Part shown: one piece after another, positions 39,261 through 48,350 of the stretch
Layout of the letters: every line of letters starts with the position of its first letter
Position numbering within the stretch: position 1 is the stretch's first letter
Assembly: GCF_000373365.1 (NCBI RefSeq)
Contig: NZ_KB891285.1
Location: 1 to 64,000 of the forward strand
Direction of reading: 5' to 3'
DNA: 64,000 bases
Origin: Parafrankia discariae
Lineage (GTDB): Bacteria > Actinomycetota > Actinomycetes > Frankiales > Frankiaceae
Made by a program: the position numbers and the translations under genes
The notes under the pieces: model-generated
What the model was told of the DNA's origin: nothing
The model's database searches: none
What the model saw: the letters and a program-made list of their open reading frames with translations, nothing else

Positions 39261-39854
39261 ATGAGTCGCCACGACCCCGCGCTTGCTCGGGCCCTGGCGG
39301 TCGCGTGCCGCCAGAAGGGTGCGCTCACGCGCGTACAGGCGCGTTGTGCCGGCCTTACCGACCATCGCCTACACCAGTTGGTCCAGAACGAGGACTGGCT
39401 CAATCCCGTCCAGGGTGGATATGTCGTCCCGACCTGCGACACTTATCTTGGGCGCTGTCAGGCGGCGCTGCTCGTCCTGCCGTGCGCGACCCTCTGCGGC
39501 CTGACGGCGGCGCGCCTGCACGAGTTCCCGACCCTGCCGCCGTGCTCGGACGACGAGCCGATCCACCTGCTCCTGCCACCCGGCTCCTCGCGGCGGCGGA
39601 ACAAGGGGGTCGTGCTGTGGTACGACGCGATGTCCGCCGAGCAGCAGGAGCAGGTGCACGGCCTGCGGGCGACGAGCGTGGCCCGCACGCTCGTCGACCT
39701 GCTGGCGTCGGGGTCACGTGACACCGCGGTCAGCCTGCTCGACCATGCGACCGAGGGCGGCCTCGTCGCGCCCGAGGCGCTCGACGAGCTGCGCGGCGCC
39801 CTTGACACCCAGCCCGAGGCGACCGGCCCGGACCCCGTCCGGCCCGACACCTGA
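39261..39854 (+). CDS. AbiEi-type antitoxin/transcription-regulator-like protein, short form
   Basis: 197 residues. An N-terminal winged-helix region (GALTRVQARCAGLTDHRLHQLVQNEDWLNPVQGGYVVP) is followed by a beta-rich AbiEi_C-like region (TLCGLTAARLHEF, IHLLLPP, VARTLVDLLASGSRDTAVSLLDHA). Actinobacterial relatives are usually near 300 residues with a Vsr/DUF559-like nuclease domain after this point; here the gene stops at 39854 and tandem GGACC-type repeats follow. No AbiEii-like toxin is adjacent. ATG 39261 has GGAAGG upstream. The AT-rich 5' flank and the position inside the purine gene region suggest acquisition by transfer. Confidence 0.7.
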   Translation: MSRHDPALARALAVACRQKGALTRVQARCAGLTDHRLHQLVQNEDWLNPVQGGYVVPTCDTYLGRCQAALLVLPCATLCGLTAARLHEFPTLPPCSDDEPIHLLLPPGSSRRRNKGVVLWYDAMSAEQQEQVHGLRATSVARTLVDLLASGSRDTAVSLLDHATEGGLVAPEALDELRGALDTQPEATGPDPVRPDT

Positions 39855-39875
39855 CCCCGGCTTTCACCCGTCGCT

Positions 39876-39958
39876 CCGGACCGGACCAGACCAGGGCCGG
39901 ACCTGACCGGACCTGGCCGGACCGGACCAGGGCCGGACCTGACCAGGCCGGATCAGGC
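39876..39958. repeat. GGACCGGACC/GACCTGACC imperfect tandem repeats
   Basis: Iterated GGACC, GGCCGGACCTGACC and CCGGACCGGACCAG elements between the convergent AbiEi-like gene and purB; GGGCCGGACCTGACC occurs twice 36 bp apart. Confidence 0.8.
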
Positions 39959-40019
39959 CCTTCCGCCCGGTCCGGCCCGGTGGCCGTCCAGCTGCTTCGT
40001 CTTGCTCAGCCAGCTACAG

Positions 40020-41327
40020 CTAGCTCAGCGCGGCCAGCCGGTCGAAGACCGGGGTGAGCCGCTCGACGTAGCGTTCCGGTCGGCTGACCTCGTCCAGGCG
40101 GGCCTCGTCGAGCGGCAGGCCACGGTCGCCCGCGTGCTTGCGCAGCGTCTCGCGGAAGGGGACGCCCGTCTGCCACGTCTCCATGGCCGCGGCCTGGGTG
40201 ACGGCGTAGGCGTCCTCGCGTGACAGCCCGGTTTCCACCAGTTCCAGCAGTACCGCCGAGGTGTAGACGAGCCCACCGGTGGCGTCGAGGTTCGCCCGCA
40301 TCCGTTCCCGGTCGACGACGAGACCGTCGACGAGCCGGGTGGTGAGGTGCAGCAGGTAGTCCACGCCGCAGGCGGCGTCCGGCAGGGCGATCCGCTCGGT
40401 GGAGGAGTGCGAGATGTCCCGCTCATGCCACAGCGGGACACCCTCGAGGACGGGCACGTACTGTGCCCGGACGATCCGGGCGATCCCGGCGATGCGCTCC
40501 GACATGATCGGGTTCTTCTTGTGTGGCATCGCGGACGAGCCCTTCTGGCCCGATCCGAACGGCTCGGAGAGCTCCCGGACCTCCGTGCGCTGACCGTGCC
40601 GCACCTCGAGGGCGACCGCCTCGCAGACCGTCGCCAGGCCGGCGAGGGCCGCGACCCAGGAGGCGATCCCGTCCCGCAGGACGACCTGTGTCGCGACCGG
40701 CGCGGGGATTAGGCCGAGCTTGTCCGCGACGTAGCCCTCCACGTCGGTGTCGATGTTCGAGTAGGTGCCGACGGCGCCCGAGATCTTCGCGACGCCGACG
40801 TCCGCCCGTGCCGCGCGCAGCCGGTCCCGGCAGCGGGCCATCCCGAACGCCAGGTCGGCGACGCGGTGGCCGAAGACCGTCGGCTCGCCGTGGATGCCGT
40901 GCGTGCGACCGACCCGCAGGGTCGCGCGGTGCGCCAACCCGAGGTCGCGCAGCGCGGCGACCAGCCGGTCGGCACGGGCGAGCAGCAGGTCGGTGGCCTC
41001 GACGAGCTGGCAGGCGAGCGCGGTGTCGAGCAGGTCCGACGAGGTCATGCCGAAGTGCACGTAGGCGGCGGCCGAACGCGGCTCGGTCTGGTCGGCCCAG
41101 GCACTCAGGAAGGCGATCACGTCGTGCTGGGTGACGGCCTCGATCTCGGCGACGGCCTCCGGCGTCGGGGCCGGCGCGGCGCGCACCGGGCCCACCGCGT
41201 CGGCCGGGACGCGCCCGGCCGCCGCGTGCGCCTCCATGACCAGGACCTCGACCTTGCACCACAGCTCGTACTTGTTCGCCTCGGACCACACTCGACCCAT
41301 GTCGGGCAGCGTGTAGCGACCGATCAT
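40020..41327 (-). CDS. purB: Adenylosuccinate lyase
   Basis: 435 residues. It catalyses two fumarate eliminations in AMP synthesis (SAICAR to AICAR, and adenylosuccinate to AMP). Fumarase-superfamily motifs: AAAYVHFGMTSSDLLDTAL, RTHGIHGEPTVFGH and the signature GSSAMPHKKNPIMSE. ATG 41327 overlaps the purE stop (ATGA), so the genes are translationally coupled. The open frame continues upstream across purE and purD, but that part is antisense-like noise. Confidence 0.97.
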   Translation of the reverse strand: MIGRYTLPDMGRVWSEANKYELWCKVEVLVMEAHAAAGRVPADAVGPVRAAPAPTPEAVAEIEAVTQHDVIAFLSAWADQTEPRSAAAYVHFGMTSSDLLDTALACQLVEATDLLLARADRLVAALRDLGLAHRATLRVGRTHGIHGEPTVFGHRVADLAFGMARCRDRLRAARADVGVAKISGAVGTYSNIDTDVEGYVADKLGLIPAPVATQVVLRDGIASWVAALAGLATVCEAVALEVRHGQRTEVRELSEPFGSGQKGSSAMPHKKNPIMSERIAGIARIVRAQYVPVLEGVPLWHERDISHSSTERIALPDAACGVDYLLHLTTRLVDGLVVDRERMRANLDATGGLVYTSAVLLELVETGLSREDAYAVTQAAAMETWQTGVPFRETLRKHAGDRGLPLDEARLDEVSRPERYVERLTPVFDRLAALS

Positions 41328-41881
41328 GGGCGTGCCGCCGCGGTCGCCGCCGCCGCGACGTCGGCGAGGGAGTCGGCCGCGGCCTGCTCGAACTCGTCCT
41401 TGAACGTGGCGAGCTTCAGGCCGAGATCCGGGTCGGCCAGCGCCAGGATCTGGATCGCGAGGATCGCGGCGTTCGTCGAGTTGTTCAGCCCGACGGTCGC
41501 CACCGGCACCCCGGGCGGCATCTGCGCGATGGCGAGCATGGAGTCCATGCCGTCCAGCGCGCCGCCGGAGATCGGCACGCCGATGACCGGCAGGGTCGTC
41601 AGGGCCGCGACGGCGCCCGGCAGCGCGGCGGCGAGCCCGGCGCCGGCGATCACCACCTGGATCTCCCGCGCGCGCAGCTTCCCGACGTACTCCGCGAGGG
41701 TGCGCGGGGCGCGGTGCGCGGAGAGGGAGACCTCCTCGTAGGCGACCCCGAAGCGCTCCAGGGTGGCGCCGGCCTTGCTCATGGTCTGGGTGTCCGACGG
41801 GGATCCGTAGACGATCGCCACCCGCGGATCCGCCGAGCCGCTCGTTGCTCCATTGCCCTGTGACGACTTGCCCTGCGACAC
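41324..41881 (-). CDS. purE: N5-carboxyaminoimidazole ribonucleotide mutase
   Basis: About 185 residues, class I PurE, which moves the carboxylate of N5-CAIR to C4. Motifs: AIVYGSPSDTQTM, LSAHRAPRTLAEY, IAGAGLAAALPGAVA and PVIGVPISGGALDGMDSML. GTG 41881 is preferred because AAGGAG precedes it by 5 nt; GTG 41887 overlaps the purD stop and has the ribosome site too close. purK is not in the window. Confidence 0.96.
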   Translation of the reverse strand: MSQGKSSQGNGATSGSADPRVAIVYGSPSDTQTMSKAGATLERFGVAYEEVSLSAHRAPRTLAEYVGKLRAREIQVVIAGAGLAAALPGAVAALTTLPVIGVPISGGALDGMDSMLAIAQMPPGVPVATVGLNNSTNAAILAIQILALADPDLGLKLATFKDEFEQAAADSLADVAAAATAAARP

Positions 41882-41883
41882 GC

Positions 41884-43224
41884 TCACTCCTTTTTGTCCT
41901 GCTGGTCACGCGATCTGTCCTGCTGGTCCCGCGACTCGTGAAGGTCACCCGTCCCCGAACCGGCCAGGGGGACGCCCACCGCGCCGCGCATCCGGGACGG
42001 GTCCCCGATGTCGGTGCGGTAGTGGGCACCGTCCAGCGAGATGCGGCTGATGGCCTCGTACGCCGATCCTCGCGCGGACTCGAGGTTCGAGCCGATGGCC
42101 GTGACGGACAGCACCCTGCCACCCGACGCGACGACCTGCCCCTGCTCGTCCCGGCGGGTCCCGGCGTGGAGCACGTCCACACCCGCCAGCGCGCCGGCCG
42201 CGGCCAGACCACGGATCGGATCACCCAGCCGCGGGCTGGTCGGGTAGCCGGCGGCGGCGACGACCACGGTGATCGCGGCCCCCGACCGCCACACCGGCGC
42301 CCGCCGGCCGGAAAGCACGTCGGTCAGCGGCGTGTTCAGCAGGGCCAGGATCGCCTGCACCTCGGGGTCACCGAACCGAACGTTGAACTCGACCACGCGA
42401 AGGCCACGGGACGTCAGCGCCAGGCCGGCGTACAACAGGCCGGAGAACGGGGTCCCCCGGCGGGCCATCTCGTCCACCGTCGGTTGGATCACCGTGCGGA
42501 CCACCTCGGCGGTCAGGTTCCGCGGCGCCCACGGCAGCGGGGTGTAGGCCCCCATCCCGCCGGTGTTCGGGCCGGTGTCGCCGTCGCCGACCCGCTTGTG
42601 GTCCTGGGCGGGCAGCAGCGGCACCACCGAGCCCGACTCGGTGACGATCGCGAACAGCGAGACCTCCGGCCCGTCGAGGTACTCCTCGAGCACCACCCGG
42701 TCGTCCGGGCCCCGCAGGCTCGCCCGGACGGCCTCGACGGCCGTGTCCCGGTCGGTGGTCACGGTGACGCCCTTGCCCGCGGCGAGACCGTCGTACTTCA
42801 CGACGTACGGCGGGCCGAAGGCATCCAGATCGGCCAGCGCCGAGGAGATCTCGGTGTGATCCCGCGAATCGGCCGTCGGGACGCCCGCGGCCCGCATGAT
42901 CTCCTTCGCGAACGCCTTGCTGCCCTCCAGCCGCGCGGCCGCGGCGGACGGGCCGAACGCCCGCAGCCCGCGCGCCCTGATCTCGTCGGCCGCCCCGGCG
43001 ACCAGCGGGACCTCGGGGCCGATCACCGTCAGGTCGGCGCCCACCGACTCGGCGAGGGCGGCCACGGCGTCCGGATCGTCGACGCGCAGTGGCCGCGGCT
43101 CGGCCAGCTCCGCCGTCCCCGCGTTGCCCGGGGCGCACACGAGTGAGCCGACGTTGGGATCCCGGGCCAGCGCGCGGCACAGCGCGTGCTCACGCCCGCC
43201 GGATCCGACGACGAGGACCTTCAC
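41884..43224 (-). CDS. purD: Phosphoribosylamine-glycine ligase
   Basis: 446 residues, ATP-grasp enzyme making GAR. Motifs: VLVVGSGGREHAL, IGPEVPLVAGAADE, GPSAAAARLEGSKAFAKEIM, VVKYDGLAAGKGVTV, GPNTGGMGAYTP and EFNVRFGDPEVQAIL. The C-terminus ends in a charged repeat (RDQQD twice, then KKE) encoded by a TCCTGCTGGTC repeat. GTG 43224 has no clear ribosome site. It is first in the purD-purE-purB run; purE starts within a few bases of its stop. Confidence 0.96.
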   Translation of the reverse strand: MKVLVVGSGGREHALCRALARDPNVGSLVCAPGNAGTAELAEPRPLRVDDPDAVAALAESVGADLTVIGPEVPLVAGAADEIRARGLRAFGPSAAAARLEGSKAFAKEIMRAAGVPTADSRDHTEISSALADLDAFGPPYVVKYDGLAAGKGVTVTTDRDTAVEAVRASLRGPDDRVVLEEYLDGPEVSLFAIVTESGSVVPLLPAQDHKRVGDGDTGPNTGGMGAYTPLPWAPRNLTAEVVRTVIQPTVDEMARRGTPFSGLLYAGLALTSRGLRVVEFNVRFGDPEVQAILALLNTPLTDVLSGRRAPVWRSGAAITVVVAAAGYPTSPRLGDPIRGLAAAGALAGVDVLHAGTRRDEQGQVVASGGRVLSVTAIGSNLESARGSAYEAISRISLDGAHYRTDIGDPSRMRGAVGVPLAGSGTGDLHESRDQQDRSRDQQDKKE

Positions 43225-43584
43225 CGTTCGTGGGAGGCCGGGGTGGCGGCCGCGGAAGTCACGGGGTCCAGGTTAGCGCGCACGTTGATCATCCTTTGCC
43301 TTGTGGCCCTGTCGGCGATGCCGTCCCGAGTGTCCCGGGGATCGACCGGTGCCAGCAATGTCCGCTTGCTCATCAGCAAGAAGAGACCACGGCGGGACCC
43401 CGCCACCTCCACCCGGCCGCCTCCACCTGCCCGGAGTCGCCCCGCCGGCGGGAGGCAGGATCGGGACTTCGGCCGGCCCGAGTCGGCATGGGGCGGTCGG
43501 CCTCGGCCCCGGGCCGGCGCGGTCCGGACCCGGAAGCCGGACCGGCCGCCGCCGGAAGCCCCTGTCGCTCCGTTTCGATGAAGC

Positions 43585-43624
43585 GTGGCGATTCACTGAG
43601 CGGATGGGATCACTGAATCGCCAC
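43585..43624. repeat. 11-bp inverted repeat
   Basis: GTGGCGATTCA (43585-43595) and TGAATCGCCAC (43614-43624), perfect arms around an 18-nt spacer that contains GATGGGATC. Confidence 0.85.
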
Positions 43625-43625
43625 A

Positions 43626-43666
43626 CATCTGATCCCATCTCCGCGCGGCGGAGATGGGATCAGATG
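43626..43666 (-). terminator. Perfect 19-bp-armed palindrome (terminator or repeat element)
   Basis: CATCTGATCCCATCTCCGC and its exact complement GCGGAGATGGGATCAGATG are separated by 3 nt. It lies 30 bp past the stop of the minus-strand hypothetical gene, where a terminator would sit, but it is unusually long and perfect, lacks a U-run, and shares GATGGGATC with the neighbouring inverted repeat. Confidence 0.6.
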
Positions 43667-43695
43667 GGTGTAAGAGCTTGGCTTTGGGACGGTGG

Positions 43696-44670
43696 TTACA
43701 GGCCTACGCCGGCCTGCCAGAGCATGTGAGCCATTCCGTGCACCAGGTGCAGGGCGCAGCGGCGGGCGTCCACCTCGGCCATGCCCTCGACTATCGACGG
43801 TGCGTCGACAGGCCACACCTGCACCTCGCGCCCGAGCACCGTCAGCGGGGCGGGGTCGTCGCGCCCCTCGAAGGTGCGTCCGTCCGGTTCGACGAACAGG
43901 TGCAGGGAACGGCCCGGCGCCGGAAAACTCTCGCAGCGCCAGTAGAGGAGTGGCCAGGCGTGCAGCCGCTCGCGGCGCAGGAGCCGGCGGCGCGCCGGCG
44001 CGGTCCCCGACCGACGCGCGTGCCGGCCGGCGGGCCGCGGGTGGGTGGTCTGCCGGCCCGCGGCCAGCGGGTCGGTGGTGTCGGGGTCCGTGTCGTCCTC
44101 GTCCTGGTGGGGGTCCCGTCTGGAGTCGTCCTCGCCGGACCGCCCGGCGGCGCGTCCGGTGGTTGACGTCCTGAGCCGTGGGGTGCCGTTCCAGGCGGGG
44201 ACGTCGTCCCGGGATCGTTCGGCTCGGCGGCCGTTCGTGCGGACGATGACCGGTGGGATGAGCTGTTCGACCGCGCAGAAGCCCAGGAAGTCCTCGATCT
44301 GGGCCTGGACGTGGTCGGCGATCGCCGCGGCCCGCTCGAGCCGCTGCGCCTCGGCGCGCTTCGAGCTGCGGATGGCGTGACTGCCGCGCAGGAGCACGTC
44401 GGTCAGGGTCTCCGGCAGTGCCTCGCCGGTCGGGGAGAAACCGACCGGCCACGTCGCGGGGTCGATGCCGTGGCGCAGTGGATGGTCCGGATGGACGGTG
44501 GGTGACCAGTGCGCCGGGCCGGGCTGGCGTGGTGCCGTCGCGGTCGCCGTCTCGAGCTCGGTCGAGGGTCGCGCGGTGGCGAGTGTCTCGTTCGTGATCT
44601 CGGAGTCCGCGGCGCCGGCGCCGTCGGCGCGCTCGTCGTCCCAGGAGGCCTGCGACGGGTATCCCGCCAT
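43696..44670 (-). CDS. Conserved-type hypothetical protein
   Basis: About 324 residues that I do not recognise. Residues ~50-150 contain a possible helical region (SSKRAEAQRLERAAAIADHVQAQIEDFLGF). A middle section is Arg/Asp/Thr-rich and looks disordered. The C-terminus (LHAWPLLYWRCESFPAP, HLFVEPDGRTFEGR, MAEVDARRCALHLVHGMAHMLWQAG) has a compact pattern with His residues. ATG 44670 has GGGGGTGG upstream; a TTG start at 44709 is less likely. It lies between purA and purD on the same strand, so co-transcription with purA is possible. Confidence 0.55.
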   Translation of the reverse strand: MAGYPSQASWDDERADGAGAADSEITNETLATARPSTELETATATAPRQPGPAHWSPTVHPDHPLRHGIDPATWPVGFSPTGEALPETLTDVLLRGSHAIRSSKRAEAQRLERAAAIADHVQAQIEDFLGFCAVEQLIPPVIVRTNGRRAERSRDDVPAWNGTPRLRTSTTGRAAGRSGEDDSRRDPHQDEDDTDPDTTDPLAAGRQTTHPRPAGRHARRSGTAPARRRLLRRERLHAWPLLYWRCESFPAPGRSLHLFVEPDGRTFEGRDDPAPLTVLGREVQVWPVDAPSIVEGMAEVDARRCALHLVHGMAHMLWQAGVGL

Positions 44671-44792
44671 CGCCACCACCCCCGGTCGTCGCTTGCTGTG
44701 ACCGGTCAAGCGTCAACCGTAACGCTCCGTAGTGCAACTCCGGCCCGCCCCGGCCCGCTGGGCGGCGGTGCCGGAGGGGGCTGCTCCCGGGT

Positions 44793-46076
44793 TCAGATCA
44801 GTTCGTTGATCACCAGGGTCTGGGCGCGGCCGGGGCCCACCCCGACCGCCGACACCGGGGCGCCCGCCATCTCCTCGATGGTCGCCACGTACGCCCGGGC
44901 GGCCTCGGGGAGATCGGCGAACCGGGTGATGCCCGAGATGTCCTCGTGCCAGCCGGGCAGCTCGACGTAGACCGGCTTCGCGTGGTGGAACTCCGTCTGC
45001 GTCATCGGCATCTCGTCGGTGCGCTGACCGTTGATCTCGTAGCCCACGCAGACCGGCACCTTGTCGAAGCCGGAAAGCACGTCGAGTTTGGTGAGGAAAA
45101 GGTCGGTGAGGCCGTTCACCCGGACCGCGTAACGCGCGATGACCGCGTCGAACCAACCGGTGCGCCGGGCCCGACCGGTGGTGACCCCGAATTCTCCGCC
45201 GATGCGGCGCAGTTCCTCGCCGACCTTGTCGTCCAGCTCGGTCGGGAACGGGCCGGCGCCGACCCGGGTGGTGTAGGCCTTGATGATCCCGATCACCCGG
45301 TTGATGCGGGTGGGGCCGATGCCGGCGCCGGTCGCGGCGTAGCCGGCGGTCGGGTTCGAGGAGGTCACGAACGGATACGTGCCGTGGTCGACGTCGAGCA
45401 GGGTGCCCTGCGAGCCCTCGAGGAGGACCACCTTGCCCTCGCGCAGGGCGGTGTCCAGGAGCAGGCCGGTGTCGGCGATGTGCGGGGTCAGCCGCTCGGC
45501 GTAGGCGGCGTACTCCTCGACGACCTCGTCGACCTCGATGCGCCGCCGGTTGTAGACCTTGGTCAGGACCTGGTTCTTCTCCCGCAGGGCCAGCTCCAGC
45601 TTCTGCCGGAAGATGCCGGGGTCGAGCAGGTCCTGCACCCGGATGCCGGTGCGGGCGACCTTGTCCCCGTAGGCGGGGCCGATGCCGCGGCCGGTCGTGC
45701 CGATCCGGGCCTTGCCCAGGTACCGCTCGGTGACCCGGTCCAGGGCCCGGTGGTGCGGCATGATCAGATGGGCGTCCGCGCTGATGAGCAGGCGGGAGAC
45801 GTCGACTCCGCGGGCCTGCAGGCCGTCCATCTCGGCCAGCAGCACACCCGGGTCGATCACGACGCCGTTACCGATCACGGGAACGCAGTCGGTGCGGAGT
45901 ACACCGGACGGAATCAGGTGCAGAGCGTAACTCTCCGCACCGATCACCACCGTGTGTCCCGCGTTGTTGCCACCCTGGTAGCGGACGACGTAGTCGACGG
46001 CGCCGCCCAGGAGGTCGGTCGCCTTTCCTTTTCCCTCGTCGCCCCACTGGGCGCCGATGAGGACTAGTGCGGGCAC
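44793..46076 (-). CDS. purA: Adenylosuccinate synthetase
   Basis: 427 residues. It joins IMP and aspartate with GTP, the first AMP-specific step. Motifs: [18 protein letters not shown] (P-loop-like), [68 protein letters not shown] 46076 has no ribosome site, but TAACCT (46088-46083) ends 6 nt upstream, so it is probably leaderless. Confidence 0.97.
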   Translation of the reverse strand: MPALVLIGAQWGDEGKGKATDLLGGAVDYVVRYQGGNNAGHTVVIGAESYALHLIPSGVLRTDCVPVIGNGVVIDPGVLLAEMDGLQARGVDVSRLLISADAHLIMPHHRALDRVTERYLGKARIGTTGRGIGPAYGDKVARTGIRVQDLLDPGIFRQKLELALREKNQVLTKVYNRRRIEVDEVVEEYAAYAERLTPHIADTGLLLDTALREGKVVLLEGSQGTLLDVDHGTYPFVTSSNPTAGYAATGAGIGPTRINRVIGIIKAYTTRVGAGPFPTELDDKVGEELRRIGGEFGVTTGRARRTGWFDAVIARYAVRVNGLTDLFLTKLDVLSGFDKVPVCVGYEINGQRTDEMPMTQTEFHHAKPVYVELPGWHEDISGITRFADLPEAARAYVATIEEMAGAPVSAVGVGPGRAQTLVINELI

Positions 46077-46082
46077 CGGGCG

Positions 46083-46088
46083 AGGTTA
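46083..46088 (-). promoter_or_regulatory. -10 box (TAACCT) for leaderless purA
   Basis: TAACCT fits TANNNT and ends 6 nt before GTG 46076. Confidence 0.5.
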
Positions 46089-46164
46089 CTAGGGATATGG
46101 GCCCGTCGTGGTCCGTCCGCCAGACCTCGCGGGCCGGCGGCGGCGTTGCGTGGCCGGATGGGGG

Positions 46165-46593
46165 CTATGCGAGACCGAGTTCCGCGGCCGCGGCCGGGTC
46201 GCTGTCGGTGAGGAACTGCCGGCACCGGGCCGCTTCCTCGTCATCGTTGATCGCGGCCGCGGCGCGGGAGAGCGCGGCCAGCGCGCGCAGGAAGCCGCGG
46301 TTCGGCTCGTGGGACCACGGGACCGGCCCGTGCCCCTTCCAACCGGACCGACGGAGCTGGTCCAGACCCCGGTGGTACCCGGTCCGCGCGTAGGCGTACG
46401 CCTCCACCGGGCGCCCGGCGCTCAGCGCGCCCTCGGCGAGGGCCGCCCAGCCGAGGCTGATGGCCGGGAACCGGGCGGCGACCGAGTCCGGCGTGTCGCC
46501 GGCGCGCAGCGCGTCCGCGGCCACCGCGTCGGAGGGCAGCAGCGTGGGCGGCGGGCCCGACAGGAGGTTCTGGTTCGCGGGCGGTGTCGTCAT
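46165..46593 (-). CDS. DUF3151 protein
   Basis: 142 residues, mostly helical. FPAISLGWAALAEGAL, PVEAYAYARTGYHRGLDQLRRSGWKGHGPVPWSHEPNRGFLRAL and AAAINDDEEAARCRQFL match DUF3151, a conserved actinobacterial family of unknown role often found near the class II aldolase. It resembles a short TPR-like bundle. ATG 46593 has GAGG upstream; ATG 46611 is possible. It lies 88 bp upstream of purA on the same strand. Confidence 0.85.
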   Translation of the reverse strand: MTTPPANQNLLSGPPPTLLPSDAVAADALRAGDTPDSVAARFPAISLGWAALAEGALSAGRPVEAYAYARTGYHRGLDQLRRSGWKGHGPVPWSHEPNRGFLRALAALSRAAAAINDDEEAARCRQFLTDSDPAAAAELGLA

Positions 46594-47310
46594 GACCTCA
46601 TCCTGCCTGAACATCACCTGACGGCGGCCGGCCCGTCGGCGTCGCGCCGGCGCTATACCGCACCGCCCCCGCACCGCCCCCGCACCGCCCCCGCGACCGG
46701 CATCCGACCGGCGCCGCGTCGGCACCGATCCGACTTCTTCTGTGTCGGCGGATTTCGTCCGTAGTCGATCTGTTGTTCGTCGGATTTCTGCTTGCTGGCA
46801 ATCGAGGGTCGGGCGGACCAGGACGCGGGCATGGAGGCGAGATCGGGACCAGTTCAGGACCACGGCGCCCTCGGGCAACCTCGTGCCAACGAGGCATAGC
46901 CCGACCTGCCAGACGGTCATGAGGATCCGGGGCCCGGCCTACGGGGGACGCCCGGCCGCCGCTGGCCCGGCGCCATCCGCGGTCTCGGCGGGTGGCGACG
47001 GCGGTGTCAGGAGGCTGCGCCGGGTATGGCCATGCCGTGCCCGGCGCCCGGCCCGGCCGCCAGCCGCTGACGGCGCTGTCAGCCGCTGGGCGCGAGGTGC
47101 GGATGCGGGGGCGCGGGCGCCGTCGGCCGTGCCGCCAGCCGGCTGACGGCGCTGTCAGCCGCGCTGGGGCGGTGTCGACGGAGCGAGGACGCTGGCGGCC
47201 GTCTCAGGGCGCGCGACAGCTGTCGGTGTTGTCAGTCGCCGGCGGCGTCAGTCACCGGCGTTGGCAGTTGCCGCAGCGCCCGTCGGGGCCGCCGACGTCG
47301 GCGGCCGCTG
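46594..47310. other. Intergenic region with duplicated hairpin element
   Basis: Downstream of rpf 1 in its transcription direction. An element with GCTGACGGCGCTGTCAGC occurs at 47066-47083 and 47142-47159; the second copy extends to 8-bp arms CGGCTGAC/GTCAGCCG (47140-47161). Further CAGTC/GTCAG fragments lie at 47205-47270. These may act as terminators for rpf 1. No gene is supported. Confidence 0.5.
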
Positions 47311-48054
47311 TCAGCCACTGACCGTGGCGCTCCACAGGTTCTGGCCGACCACGCCCGGCTGACCGTCGCTCACCCGGGTGAGGTACGAGTAGAGCGCGGC
47401 GATCCCCTGCGATTCCGGGCCGAACTTGCCGTCGACGGTCAGGACGAACCTGCGGTCGCGCATCTCCGCCTGCCAGACGAAGGCGTCCGCGCGCACGTCG
47501 TCGCTCATACCGACGTTCAGTGCCTCGCCGCCGAACCGGCCGGCGACCTCCGAACGGGCGCGCTCGAGGGTCATGGGCGGCTCGGCCGGTGTCAGGGCCT
47601 GGGCGATCACGTCGCCGCCGGCACCGGACGACTCCGGCGCGGGGCCGTTCCGGGTGAGGCCGAGCTTGCCGGTGCAGCCGGGCCAGGGTGACCAGCCGCG
47701 GCTGTCGTACAGCTTGTACGCGGCCTCGTCCTGCATCGCGGGCGGAGCCTGGTCGGGTCGGCCGGGGTAGCCCAGGCCCGTCCAGGTGCGCTGGTCGAAC
47801 TGGTAGGCACCGTAGAAGCCGTTGCCGGTGTTGATGGCGTAGTTGCCGCCCGACTCGCACTTGCGGAGCTTCGCGAAGTCGTCGGCGGTCGCCGCTCCCG
47901 CGGGAGCCGCGGTCACCGCGAGCCCGGTGCCGACCAGCGCCGTGACGGCGCCGGTGGTGCGCAGGACCCGAGTCGCGGTGGACGGTCCCTGGGTCGCTCG
48001 GTGCCTTCCGCCACGGCCATTGGAACGGGCGGGAACACGATCATGCGATCGCAT
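47311..48054 (-). CDS. Resuscitation-promoting-factor-like secreted muralytic protein 1
   Basis: 247 residues. A signal peptide (RTTGAVTALVGTGLAVTAAPAGA, cleavage near residue 55) is followed by an Rpf/transglycosylase-like domain (DDFAKLRKCESGGNYAINTG, GAYQFDQRTWTGLGYPG, with catalytic Glu in CESGG). The C-terminus (VLTVDGKFGPES, GVVGQNLWSATV) resembles a peptidoglycan-binding repeat but is degenerate compared with rpf 2. It would cleave peptidoglycan outside the cell and help resuscitation or spore germination. ATG 48054 follows GGAAGGA, right at the end of a c-di-AMP riboswitch. Confidence 0.92.
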   Translation of the reverse strand: MRSHDRVPARSNGRGGRHRATQGPSTATRVLRTTGAVTALVGTGLAVTAAPAGAATADDFAKLRKCESGGNYAINTGNGFYGAYQFDQRTWTGLGYPGRPDQAPPAMQDEAAYKLYDSRGWSPWPGCTGKLGLTRNGPAPESSGAGGDVIAQALTPAEPPMTLERARSEVAGRFGGEALNVGMSDDVRADAFVWQAEMRDRRFVLTVDGKFGPESQGIAALYSYLTRVSDGQPGVVGQNLWSATVSG

Positions 48055-48065
48055 CAGAATCCTTC

Positions 48066-48283
48066 CCGTCGCCTACGGGGTGAGCTGTCGGGTTCGGGCT
48101 GGAAGTTGCCCGGCCGGCGCCGCTGGCCCGGAGCCCGTCCTCGCGGATCGGTGCTCCCGGCCGGATGTCTCGCCGGCTTAACCCCTAGGACGCCGGGGGC
48201 GTCCGGATGGTGGGTCCCCCGCTCCTGCCCGATGTTGTCCGTGCTCGTTCCGGCCATGAGGACGGGGGCAGGACTCGGCGTCC
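48066..48283 (-). promoter_or_regulatory. c-di-AMP (ydaO/yuaA-type) riboswitch upstream of rpf 1
   Basis: On the minus strand the conserved blocks appear in order: GCAGGAGCGGGGGACCC, then CUAGGGGUUAAGCCG, then CCCGAACCCGACAGCUCACC, then CCGUAGGCG, with the ends pairing (CGCC with GGCG). The ribosome site GGGAAGG of rpf 1 follows directly. In Streptomyces, rpfA is known to be controlled by this riboswitch class. Confidence 0.9.
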
Positions 48284-48320
48284 GTCCGCATGACCTCGCC
48301 CGGGGAGGCGAGTGGGCGGA

Positions 48321-48350
48321 ACTGTAGCGAGATCTAGCTAGACGGCGCAA
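48321..48350 (-). promoter_or_regulatory. rpf 1 promoter
   Basis: TTGCGC (48350-48345), 18 nt, TACAGT (48326-48321) on the minus strand; transcription would begin about 30 nt upstream of the riboswitch. The spacer contains the palindrome TCTAGCTAGA (48333-48342). Confidence 0.55.

Larger units (their letters stand above)
43225..43695. other. Intergenic region upstream of purD
   Basis: It holds the composite palindrome described separately (43585-43666) and presumably the purD promoter, which I cannot place with confidence. No gene is supported. Confidence 0.5.

Noticed and set aside
39261-39854. A complete AbiEi/AbiEii toxin-antitoxin pair
   Set aside because: No AbiEii-type nucleotidyltransferase toxin lies next to the gene; the flanking genes are a membrane protein and purB.
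41328-42224. N-terminal extension of purB to 42224
   Set aside because: It would overlap purE and most of purD out of frame. The family start at ATG 41327 and the ATGA overlap with purE are decisive.
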